The position numbers were made by a program, and so were the translations under genes. The notes under the pieces are model-generated. The model was not told the origin of the DNA and did not search any database. It was given only the letters and a program-made list of their open reading frames with translations. A stretch of 13,365 nt of DNA from an uncultured Granulosicoccus sp. (GTDB lineage Bacteria; Pseudomonadota; Gammaproteobacteria; Granulosicoccales; Granulosicoccaceae), in NCBI GenBank assembly GCA_938016235.1, contig CALLPU010000091.1, positions 1 to 13,365 of the forward strand, in the 5' to 3' direction. Shown here in pieces: positions 1 to 7,505 of this stretch (position 1 is the first letter of the stretch; every line of letters begins with the position of its first letter).

Positions 1-753
1 GAAAACAGCCACGGTGGCGTGATGCACGATCGCCTGCTCATCGCGGGCAGTGATGACAGACTCATTCACCATGTTTGCTCGACTGCCGCGATTGACTGGC
101 AACAACATGCACTGGTGAGCTACAGCCCGTCGGGTACGCGCCACGGGCTACGTATGCTCGACTGTGGACGCATTGACGCCTGTTTCATCAACTGGGGTGC
201 CAGCGAAGATACGGCTCGGCGCCACCTGGGTTTGTTGAGATGCTATCGCAATCACCAGAGCTGGGTGGTTGTGCGTTGTCTGCAACGGAGCCAGGGGCTG
301 GTGTTGAGACCTGAGCGGCGAGTCAACCTTCCGGAATCCACCGATCAGGCTTTGGCGACCATCGTCATGGATCAACAACTTCGGTGGGCGATGCGACAGA
401 ACGACTCCGGCACAGAACGGCTGCTGGAAGACCTTTGCTCGGCTCACGGGGTGACGGTGTCTGGCCTGGCGGCGTCCACTCAGTGCAATAGCGAGCGCAG
501 CGCGGTGGCTGCCGTGAATACCGGGCAGGCAGATATCGCCTGTGGTGTGCAAAGCACAGCAGCGGAATTCGAACTGCCCTATTTGCCGGTTGCTGATGTC
601 TCACTCGACCTGGTGATGACGCGCAAAAGCTACTTCCGAACACTGGTGCAGGAATTCATCTCGCTGATTCACGATACCACTGCGCAGCAAGTTGCCACGC
701 AACTCGGCGGATACACCGTGCTGCCAAGAGCTCAGCTGGTGACAATCGACTAA
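1..753 (+). CDS. PBP-like (PF12727-type) domain protein, 5'-truncated by window edge
   Basis: The frame is open from base 1, and the first start-like codons (GTG at 19, ATG at 22) fall inside what looks like the first strand of the domain (RLLIAGSDD), so the true start is probably upstream of the window. The visible part of about 250 residues has the layout of the PBP-like domain usually fused behind a helix-turn-helix in molybdate-type regulators. Features counted from the GTG are an early beta strand with AGSDD, SGTRHGLRMLDCGRIDA at about 38-54, RQNDSGTERLLEDLC at about 125-139 (the ligand-loop SGT), SAVAAVNTGQADIACGVQ at about 161-178, and a C-terminal LGGY helix end. The family normally senses a small molecule, often molybdate or tungstate, to control transcription. 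Whether this protein carries a DNA-binding domain cannot be seen here. It ends only 4 bp before the stop of the opposing HD gene, so the two are convergent. Confidence 0.72.
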   Translation, partial: ENSHGGVMHDRLLIAGSDDRLIHHVCSTAAIDWQQHALVSYSPSGTRHGLRMLDCGRIDACFINWGASEDTARRHLGLLRCYRNHQSWVVVRCLQRSQGLVLRPERRVNLPESTDQALATIVMDQQLRWAMRQNDSGTERLLEDLCSAHGVTVSGLAASTQCNSERSAVAAVNTGQADIACGVQSTAAEFELPYLPVADVSLDLVMTRKSYFRTLVQEFISLIHDTTAQQVATQLGGYTVLPRAQLVTID

Positions 754-757
754 CCGT

Positions 758-2929
758 TCAGCCGGAACCACCCGCACGTCGAGGTAAATCCTCTTCGGTT
801 AACGTTTCGCCGTGATCCATTGGCATGGGTACCGACAAGTCGAACATGCGTAGCACCTGCTCCTGACGAAGTGTCAGGGCGGTCAATTTTTCCGTTGTAT
901 CCAGGTGCAGCTCGCGCCGGATTTCCTGACGTCGCAGAGCGCTCGCCCGGTACTCCACGAACGTTTGCTCACTGCGCGGAGAATCGCCTGTGGCATCTTT
1001 GGCATACAGCGTTGTGTAGCCGATACAGGGCAGCCTTCCAGATTTCAGGCTCGCGTCCAGACCACGATCATCGAGCAAATCGTGCAACACACGCTCAGAG
1101 AACTGCTCTTCATTGACGTTCTTGTCATAGAAAAGACTGATAAGAGTCTCTCTTTGCAGCGCATCCAGGTTGTACTCATGCGCCAGTATGGCCAGGTTCT
1201 GGGTTGCGTACATATCCTGGTAGGTCAGTACGGTTTCGAGAATGGCGGAACCGGCTCGCAGCCGGACAACATTCACGTGGTGCGGCCGCGTGGAGTATTT
1301 CGGATCAACCTCGCTGGCATTGATCTCGATCAGCAGACGCTCTATCAACGGATTAACGATGCTGCCACGATCTCTCTGTGCCCAGTAGATTCGGGCGCCG
1401 CTGTGTCGCCAATGGCCCGACATCAGTTCCGGGTCACGGATACCTTCTTCCAGTGACACCACCGTATCAAGCAGCTTGATGACGATGCCCGCCAGCGTGT
1501 AAGGCACTTCGGCCTCGGTGGCCTTGACCGTCATATCGGTAAATCGCCCCACATTGTACTGCGCCTGGGGCAACAGCAAATGCGGCTGTTGTAACGTCAG
1601 CTTTGCCTTGCTCGCTCCGGCTGAGTGCACCGTGGAGTCTGTCAGTTCAGACACCATGGCGGCTATCGGTCCGCCAAATCGAAACTGGATCTTGCGCAGC
1701 GAGTGACCATACCCGGTGACCCGCATGGAGCCGTCTTCCACGACGTCATGCAACATGGCAAGCGTCACGATCAAGGGTTCCAGTGCTCGACCCAGCACCC
1801 GCTCGGCGATAGCTGAGATTCTGAACGCATGGGCCGCCATGGTGCTCAGGGATTTGCGCCGGCCTTTTTCCAGTGACCGCATCATCTCCAGACTCGCTAT
1901 ATGCACAGCCTCAATCGAATTGGGCGCCTCCGAAGCAACAAAGTACTCCATGACGGGCAAATTGATATGTACCTCATGAACCGCCTTGCCTCGCCGACCC
2001 GACAGGCGTTCGCGTTTAGCCGGATCTTCAAGGACATCGCGCACGGCCATCAGTAACGTATTTCTCAATGGCTCTCGTAGCGCATAGTGATCCACGCCAG
2101 GCAGTTTGAACGCTTCAACAGTCATCCTGTAGTGCTTTTCCAGGATGGGGCGCTCTGGAAAATCCGATGCGCAATCCACACCCAGGCAGGAAACTTCCGC
2201 ACGCATGCCCTCATCCATGAAACTGATGACCTGATCGCCCGCTGCGCGCGCTACCAACCGCAACCGACTGGCTTGAATGGCGGCCACGGCGGTGGCAATT
2301 TCAGCGGATGGCGGTGCCGGCACGTCGGTCTCATTGTCGATCGCGGCATTGAAAGCCAAAAGATAAGCGTTGATGGCAATAACCAGCTTGGCAACGGAAT
2401 CGCCGAACCAGGTAAACAGGTAGGTGTCATCCACGACTTCATTATCGTGAGACGAAAACGCACTGTAGCGATGGGCCTTGCCGTAGGAATCCTGCAGCAT
2501 GGTGGCGACGATAATGTCGTGGGTCATGGTGCGGGTGCCTTGTCCGTGCGATCCGTACAGTCGCACGCCAAGCAGCATATTGGCCGCTAACACAGCCTGA
2601 TGAATGGTGGGCTCGAGCTTGGGTAGCCGGTTGGTGTTGATCATCCGGTTCTTTCCGGCTAGACGAATGTCCAGCTCATCCGGCACGATAGTGTCGGGAT
2701 CTATGTCCTGATTGGCGTAGAGCTCGGCGGCCAGCAGGTCGCGACCACGCAATGTCTTGAACAACGCAGGTGGTAGTGAAGACAGGGGGACAAAATGCTC
2801 GACTTCTTTCGCTATCCACTGCCGTGAGAGTGTGCCTGCAATGACACGCTCCATATCAGACGTGCCAGCCAGCACGCCATAGGCTCTAACGAGTTTTACA
2901 AGATCAGTGAGCGGATACGCGCGCGCCAC
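758..2929 (-). CDS. Large protein with a RelA/SpoT-type HD hydrolase domain and a second, degenerate HD-like domain
   Basis: This 723-residue soluble protein is of unrecognised overall family. Residues about 350-535 match the (p)ppGpp-hydrolase HD domain of RelA/SpoT proteins: R358-K359-S360 nine residues before H367, then H394-D395-V-V-E398-D399, FRFGGPIAAMVSELTD at 416-431, and D488 in VIKLLDTVVSLEE. These correspond to the metal ligands H, HD and D and the catalytic ED pair. The Asn that usually lies four residues after the last Asp is Ser492. Residues about 101-300 repeat the same layout with R101 nine residues before H110, QD (146-147) in place of HD, no ED, FGDSVAKLV at 175-183 and D232 in GDQVISFMDEG. 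No alarmone synthetase motifs are seen, and small alarmone hydrolases are only about 180-200 residues. The start is GTG with a weak GGAAA upstream. A 110 bp gap separates it from the sensor kinase gene, so it may have its own promoter, though no clear one is visible. Hydrolysis of ppGpp or a related nucleotide is inferred, not shown. Confidence 0.8.
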   Translation of the reverse strand: MARAYPLTDLVKLVRAYGVLAGTSDMERVIAGTLSRQWIAKEVEHFVPLSSLPPALFKTLRGRDLLAAELYANQDIDPDTIVPDELDIRLAGKNRMINTNRLPKLEPTIHQAVLAANMLLGVRLYGSHGQGTRTMTHDIIVATMLQDSYGKAHRYSAFSSHDNEVVDDTYLFTWFGDSVAKLVIAINAYLLAFNAAIDNETDVPAPPSAEIATAVAAIQASRLRLVARAAGDQVISFMDEGMRAEVSCLGVDCASDFPERPILEKHYRMTVEAFKLPGVDHYALREPLRNTLLMAVRDVLEDPAKRERLSGRRGKAVHEVHINLPVMEYFVASEAPNSIEAVHIASLEMMRSLEKGRRKSLSTMAAHAFRISAIAERVLGRALEPLIVTLAMLHDVVEDGSMRVTGYGHSLRKIQFRFGGPIAAMVSELTDSTVHSAGASKAKLTLQQPHLLLPQAQYNVGRFTDMTVKATEAEVPYTLAGIVIKLLDTVVSLEEGIRDPELMSGHWRHSGARIYWAQRDRGSIVNPLIERLLIEINASEVDPKYSTRPHHVNVVRLRAGSAILETVLTYQDMYATQNLAILAHEYNLDALQRETLISLFYDKNVNEEQFSERVLHDLLDDRGLDASLKSGRLPCIGYTTLYAKDATGDSPRSEQTFVEYRASALRRQEIRRELHLDTTEKLTALTLRQEQVLRMFDLSVPMPMDHGETLTEEDLPRRAGGSG

Positions 2930-3039
2930 AATGGTATTTCCGGGTTAACCAACTATCAGAGCCAGAGGATAGCAATACAGCGCCCACTTTGACTGTAACT
3001 TAAAGTCACCAGCAGGACGGTAATGTTCCCGTTTTGCGC

Positions 3040-5232
3040 CTACCCGATCAAACGCTCGACTCCATCACTGTTCTGATTACGCACCTGCGTATCCAGAGAA
3101 CCAGGCAGCCGAATTTCAAATGTGCTGCCATGGCCCACCGTTGAGGTTACCTGGATGTCACCACCAAAACGTCGAACGATTCCATAGCTTACCGACAGAC
3201 CCAAACCGGTACCCTGCACTTTGCCGCTGGTAAAGAAGGGGTCAAAGACGCGCGGCAGGTGACTGGCATCGATGCCGCATCCACTGTCCCGCACCGTGAT
3301 CACCACCCCGTCATCCGAATCATCCGCCGTGTCTATCTCGATAACGTCGGTTTCAGTCTGCACCAAAGCGTTGTCATGAGCACCCGGAGCAACGCTGAAT
3401 TCCCGCTTTTGTATCACGGCCTGTATGGCATTCGTGATCAGGTTAACGAGCACTTGCTGTAATTCCTGACGTCCGATGTTGGCAAGCCGAGTGGCGTGAT
3501 GTCGTTGTTCGACAACGATATTCTGTCCATCGAGTTCGTGCAGCAACAACCGTAACGTGTCAGTGACCACCGCATCCAGCGGGACCGGCTCCAGCGACTG
3601 CGGTGACAGATCATGCTGACCAGGACTGATGGCACTATCGTTGAGTGGGCTGTCAGGTTGGGCACTCGATGATTTCACCTCGGATCGCGAGTACTGCAGC
3701 AGTCGATCAGTGATTGAGCGTATGCGATAAACCTGCTCGATAATCAAATCTATTTCTGTCTGTACGGTATCGGCGTCCTTGCCCAGATCGGCTGTCAGCA
3801 CGTCCATGTTCCCCAATATCACGGCCGTCGGGTTGTTGATTTCATGCGCAACGCCTGCCGTCAGCTCACCCAACGCCGCCAGCTTTTCGGCCGTTGCCAA
3901 TTGCTGTCGGGTCTGGTGAAGCAAGTCGATGGAATCATGCAGGCGCTTATTCTGTTTTTCCAGTTCAGCCGTGCGGTGCTGCACCTTGTCTTCGAGCATG
4001 GCAGCGTCTTTTTCGATTCGCTCCCGGTGGAGCTCCAGTGTGTCGAGCATGGCATCAATCTGCGAGGCCAATTCACCAATCTCACTGCCCGTGGGTATCG
4101 GGCCTATTCGGCGATGCTCACCCGCCGCTGTGGCTCTGACCACCGATGTCATGGCTTCTATGGGGGTGAAGATGGACCGCGCACCCAGAATCGCTGCGAC
4201 AGCTGCGAGCAGGCTTCCAGCAACCACCAGTGCCGTCATCACGGCGATAGCCTGAAACAGCGCACTGCGAAACGGCGCCTCAAGATAACCCGCGTACAAC
4301 ATGCCCACTCGATTGCCCGCGACATCCAGAATCGGTTCGTAAGCAGAGATGTACCAGTCGTTAACCACGAAAGCTCTGTCTATCCAGTCTTCTCCGCGGT
4401 TCAGGACGGTGTCTCGAACCTCCGCTGATACGCGGGTACCAAGCGCCCGAGAATCATCGCGAGCGGGCACATTGGTTGTGATACGCACATCTTCGAGAAA
4501 GACGGTAACCGTTCCACGACTACCTGGTGCCAAGCTTCCCGGGCCGTAAACCAGATCCCTGATCTCATCGACGAACTCAAAGTTGCGGTTCAAGAGAAGC
4601 CCACCCTCCAATAACGCTACTCTGCGCTGATCTGCATTCACCACCGGTTGCAGGGTGCGAATGATCATTGCACGATCTTCGTTGCGTCGTGTCGTTGGAG
4701 CGGCGCGCGCAGTGTCGACCAGTGGCAGCACCACCAGCTCAGCATCAATACCGGGTTCCATCTGCCATTCTGACGCTGCGTATATTTCGATGCCCGCTGC
4801 ACCGTCGACCATGTCGGCTGAGCTCATCACCTGAGCTGTCAACGGAGAGCTGCGCAGTTCGCGAGTCTGCCAACCAGCCTCCACCAGCACACGTTTGCCG
4901 TCTTCCGACAGCAGTTTCAGAAAATCAAAGCCTCGCTGCACCCGTTGTGCCTCGAGCAGATTCAGCAATTGTGCGTTGCTACCCTGAGTCAGCAGAAGAT
5001 TCAGCGAAGCGCTACCGGCCAGTGCAATCAAATCGCGTTGCCCATCTTCCAGAATGCGCTGAAAACTCTCACCAGCAACCCGCAGATCCGTGTTGACCTT
5101 CGTAAAGAGCTGTTCGTAGGTGAAATCAGTTGACCACTTGGAGGCAAGCAGTATCACCGTTCCCGTGAGCAGCACCAGCGGCACCAGAACCAGTGCCAGC
5201 AATCGGTACCGCAGATTGGAGAACCGATTCAT
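3040..5232 (-). CDS. Membrane sensor histidine kinase (Cache-HAMP-HisKA-HATPase)
   Basis: This 730-residue inner-membrane kinase autophosphorylates on His and passes the phosphate to a partner regulator, almost certainly the one encoded 15 bp upstream in the same operon. TM1 is at about 11-31. A periplasmic sensor at about 32-324 ends in a Cache-type signature (NDWYISAYEPI, then VGMLYAGYLEAPF). TM2 is at about 325-349, a HAMP at about 350-402, and a coiled coil at about 400-450. The H box GELTAGVAHEINNP has phospho-acceptor H463. The N box is VNLITNAIQA (N597, N601), G1 is DSGCGI (649-654), the F box is FDPFFTS (663-669) and G2 is GTGLGLS (674-680). All catalytic motifs are intact. Two low-complexity Ser/Asp/Pro-rich insertions sit at about 516-550, between the dimerisation and ATPase domains, and at about 610-643, between the N and G1 boxes. 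The start is ATG without a strong Shine-Dalgarno, which suggests coupling to the upstream gene. The sensed ligand is unknown. Confidence 0.93.
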   Translation of the reverse strand: MNRFSNLRYRLLALVLVPLVLLTGTVILLASKWSTDFTYEQLFTKVNTDLRVAGESFQRILEDGQRDLIALAGSASLNLLLTQGSNAQLLNLLEAQRVQRGFDFLKLLSEDGKRVLVEAGWQTRELRSSPLTAQVMSSADMVDGAAGIEIYAASEWQMEPGIDAELVVLPLVDTARAAPTTRRNEDRAMIIRTLQPVVNADQRRVALLEGGLLLNRNFEFVDEIRDLVYGPGSLAPGSRGTVTVFLEDVRITTNVPARDDSRALGTRVSAEVRDTVLNRGEDWIDRAFVVNDWYISAYEPILDVAGNRVGMLYAGYLEAPFRSALFQAIAVMTALVVAGSLLAAVAAILGARSIFTPIEAMTSVVRATAAGEHRRIGPIPTGSEIGELASQIDAMLDTLELHRERIEKDAAMLEDKVQHRTAELEKQNKRLHDSIDLLHQTRQQLATAEKLAALGELTAGVAHEINNPTAVILGNMDVLTADLGKDADTVQTEIDLIIEQVYRIRSITDRLLQYSRSEVKSSSAQPDSPLNDSAISPGQHDLSPQSLEPVPLDAVVTDTLRLLLHELDGQNIVVEQRHHATRLANIGRQELQQVLVNLITNAIQAVIQKREFSVAPGAHDNALVQTETDVIEIDTADDSDDGVVITVRDSGCGIDASHLPRVFDPFFTSGKVQGTGLGLSVSYGIVRRFGGDIQVTSTVGHGSTFEIRLPGSLDTQVRNQNSDGVERLIG

Positions 5233-5247
5233 CGGCGGAGGCTACTA

Positions 5248-6645
5248 TTAGTCTTCACGTTGCCACAACGCCTGTTTGCGCTCCAGCGTTTTGCGCGATA
5301 CGCCGAGTGAGCGAGCCGCAGCAGACTTGTTATTGTTCACCGACTCCAGTACCGCCTCGATGTGCGCGCGTTCAACCGATTCCACGGTCCAGTCCAGAGG
5401 GTATCCCGGATCGCTCCAGGGCGTTTCCTCGGCCTGCGGTTGCAGGCTGTCGTTCGGCAACTCACCGAGCATCAGTGTGCGCTCCACCACGTTGCGCAAT
5501 TCACGCACGTTACCGGGCCAGGGGTAGCGTTGCAGCCGTTCCCAGTCGCTGTGCAATAACTCCACCGCATCCACTCTGAGTTCAGCGGCAAGGCGGTCCA
5601 TGAAGAAATTGAACAACAACTGCACATCATTACCCCGATCACGTAACGGCGGCATCTTGATGGGCATGACGTTCAGACGATAATACAAATCATGTCGAAA
5701 CGATTCTGCGACGGTGAGTGAGTCGGCCGGTCTGGTGGTTGCAGAAATGATCCTGACATCTACCGGTACGCTCTGTGTACTGCCCAGCGGCCTGACCAGC
5801 CCCTCCTCCAGAACAGATACCAGCTTGACTTGAACTGCGTCCGGCAAGCAGTCAATTTCATCCAGAAACAGCGTGCCTTTGTCAGCGTGCAGAAAAAGAC
5901 CGTCGCGCGTATGCGTTGCCTCGGCAAAGGCACCTTGTACATGGCCAAACAATTCTGCTTCAAACCGGTCAGGCTGTAGCGTTCCACAGTTGAGTGAAAC
6001 GAAAGCGCCGCTACGCCGGCTCATGCCGTGTATGGCACGCGCCAGCAGGGCTTTGCCGGTACCGGCTTCACCGGAAATGATGACAGCAGATTGCGTGGGC
6101 GCAGCACGCTGAGCCAGCGTCAACACATCCACCATGCCAGCACTCTCACCAATAATGCCATCATCGTTCTGAATCTGACGCAACTGCAGACGCAGCAGAG
6201 AGTTTTCACGCAGTATTTGCCGGCGCAGCAGGGTTCGCTGCATCGACATGAACATCTGCTCCGTACGAAACGGCTTCATGATGAAGTCATCGGCGCCGTT
6301 GCGAAGTGCCACGATCGCCATGTCCAGATCAGCATAGGCAGTCATGTAGATGACGTGCGTCCTGACACCACGTTCGCGCAGTCGCTCCATCCAGTCCAGA
6401 CCCGACAAACCCGGTAAACGGATATCGACCAGCAGCAAGTCAAAATGTATCCGTAAGCGCAGAGCCTCCGCCTCCTCAGCGCTACCAGCAACTTCCAGCA
6501 ATGCGCAGCGATTTTCCAGCGCGCGTTTCAGAAAGTTGCGCATGCCCGGCTCGTCGTCAACCACGAGAATGGCAGCAGATCTCAGTAAACGGTTAAATTC
6601 CAGTTCGTCTGATACGTCATTAGTGGTTGGATTCAGGGATTGCAC
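5248..6645 (-). CDS. NtrC-family response regulator (receiver-AAA+-Fis) with variant GAFTGA loop
   Basis: This 465-residue cytoplasmic regulator is the partner of the adjacent kinase. The receiver domain (about 24-140) has the acidic pair D30-D31, phospho-acceptor D74 (LLVDIRLPG), T102 (MTAY) and K124 (KPF). The AAA+ domain (about 163-390) has Walker A GEAGTGK (192-198), Walker B GTLFLDEID (257-265), RHDLYYRLNV (317-326) and PWPGNVREL (375-383). A Fis-type helix-turn-helix closes the protein at about 427-462 (NNNKSAAARSLGVSRKTLERK). The sigma-54 contact loop, normally GAFTGA, reads GAFAEA at 238-243, confirmed in the DNA at 5917-5934. In known members the loop Thr contacts sigma-54, so this protein may act without sigma-54 or through altered contacts. 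The start is GTG; an N-terminal extension of about 23 residues precedes the receiver, so a later start is possible but no better codon is seen. It follows nth by 36 bp on the same strand and precedes the kinase by 15 bp. Confidence 0.93.
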   Translation of the reverse strand: MQSLNPTTNDVSDELEFNRLLRSAAILVVDDEPGMRNFLKRALENRCALLEVAGSAEEAEALRLRIHFDLLLVDIRLPGLSGLDWMERLRERGVRTHVIYMTAYADLDMAIVALRNGADDFIMKPFRTEQMFMSMQRTLLRRQILRENSLLRLQLRQIQNDDGIIGESAGMVDVLTLAQRAAPTQSAVIISGEAGTGKALLARAIHGMSRRSGAFVSLNCGTLQPDRFEAELFGHVQGAFAEATHTRDGLFLHADKGTLFLDEIDCLPDAVQVKLVSVLEEGLVRPLGSTQSVPVDVRIISATTRPADSLTVAESFRHDLYYRLNVMPIKMPPLRDRGNDVQLLFNFFMDRLAAELRVDAVELLHSDWERLQRYPWPGNVRELRNVVERTLMLGELPNDSLQPQAEETPWSDPGYPLDWTVESVERAHIEAVLESVNNNKSAAARSLGVSRKTLERKQALWQRED

Positions 6646-6681
6646 GTTGTGTCGCTACTGTTGGTAATTCGCAGTGTGTTG

Positions 6682-7329
6682 TCAAGGATGCTTCGGCTTG
6701 ATGGTCTTGCGCTTGTAGTCGCATAAGTCGTTGACCAGACAATCCGGGCATTTGGGTGTTCTGGCCACGCAAACGTAGCGCCCGTGCAGTATCAACCAAT
6801 GATGTGCATCCAGCAGATAGTCTGGCGGTACAAACCGAAGCAGTTTCTTTTCCACCGCCAACACGGTTTTTCCCGGTGCAAGCCCGGTACGGTTAGACAC
6901 TCTGAAGATATGGGTGTCTACGGCCATGGCAGGCTCTCTGAACGCTGTATTCAACACCACGTTAGCGGTTTTGCGGCCTACACCCGGCAGTGCTTCCAGT
7001 GCTTCGCGCTCAGCGGGCACCTCACCGCCGTGCAACTCGCACAGCATTCTGCACGCTTCCACCACATTTTTCGCCTTGGTGTTGTACAGACCGATTGTAC
7101 GAATATAGGGCGTGATACCGGCTACGCCGAGATCGACAATGGCAGCTGGTGTGTTGGCTACCGGGTACAGTTTTCGGGTTGCCTTGTTGACACTGACATC
7201 TGTGGCCTGCGCCGAGAGCATCACGGCAATGAGCAATTCAAACGGGCTGTCGAACAGCAGTTCAGTTTCCGGGTGCGGATTCGATTGCCGAAAGCGCTTG
7301 AACATCTCTTCACGTTTTGCAGGATTCAT
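6682..7329 (-). CDS. nth: Endonuclease III, DNA glycosylase/AP lyase
   Basis: This 215-residue enzyme (E. coli Nth is 211) removes oxidised pyrimidines from DNA and cuts the abasic strand by beta-elimination in base excision repair. The helix-hairpin-helix LPGVGRKTANVVL carries the catalytic lysine K120, and AVDTH carries the catalytic aspartate D138. The C-terminal 4Fe-4S loop is complete with the family spacing C187-x6-C194-x2-C197-x5-C203. SAQATD (39-44) is the usual helix near the N-terminus. The start is ATG with only a weak ribosome site. It is the first gene of the minus-strand run and is followed after 36 bp by a two-component regulator, in place of the rnf/rsx genes that often accompany nth in gammaproteobacteria. 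It is divergent from the membrane-anchored winged-helix gene. Confidence 0.97.
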   Translation of the reverse strand: MNPAKREEMFKRFRQSNPHPETELLFDSPFELLIAVMLSAQATDVSVNKATRKLYPVANTPAAIVDLGVAGITPYIRTIGLYNTKAKNVVEACRMLCELHGGEVPAEREALEALPGVGRKTANVVLNTAFREPAMAVDTHIFRVSNRTGLAPGKTVLAVEKKLLRFVPPDYLLDAHHWLILHGRYVCVARTPKCPDCLVNDLCDYKRKTIKPKHP

Positions 7330-7374
7330 GATCTGGTCGGCAAGGGAATGCGGTCAATGTAACCTATCAAATCT

Positions 7375-7384
7375 TGCTATAGCA
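7375..7384. promoter_or_regulatory. Perfect palindrome resembling an extended -10 on both strands
   Basis: TGCTATAGCA is its own reverse complement. It lies in the divergent region between nth and the winged-helix membrane gene, 45 bp upstream of the nth start. On each strand it reads as TG-C-TATAGC, a four-of-six -10 element with an extended TGn. No convincing -35 is found at 16-18 bp on either strand. It could be a shared -10 for divergent transcription, a regulator site, or chance. Confidence 0.25.
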
Positions 7385-7505
7385 GACAGGTAACTTGCTA
7401 CGGTATACAACTAGAGTGTCACATCAGTGTACTTTGACTGTTCTCGAGCTCGTCGTACACCTTTGTGCCCGTCGACGAACCCGCTGTCAAATATCCCTCG
7501 ATTTT

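Noticed and set aside
2087..2590. Plus-strand open frame of 167 codons inside the HD protein gene
   Set aside because: It lies fully antisense to a gene with clear domain motifs; its product has no recognisable motif and a His/Gly/Arg-rich composition typical of shadow frames.
2930..3039. Promoter of the HD gene in the 110 bp gap
   Set aside because: Only weak matches (TTACAG, 15-16 bp, TATTGC on the minus strand); a TGACT/AGTCA dyad is present but not informative.
3844..4428. Plus-strand open frame of 194 codons inside the sensor kinase gene
   Set aside because: It is antisense to the H-box and HAMP region of a well-supported kinase; Cys/His/Arg-rich product and no ribosome site.
6646..6690. 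Promoter between nth and the response regulator based on TTGACA at the end of nth (minus strand)
   Set aside because: The -35 is perfect but no -10-like hexamer lies 16-18 bp downstream.
7404..7409. TATACA as a -10 box for the winged-helix membrane gene
   Set aside because: No acceptable -35 sits 16-18 bp upstream (agcaga); too weak to annotate.
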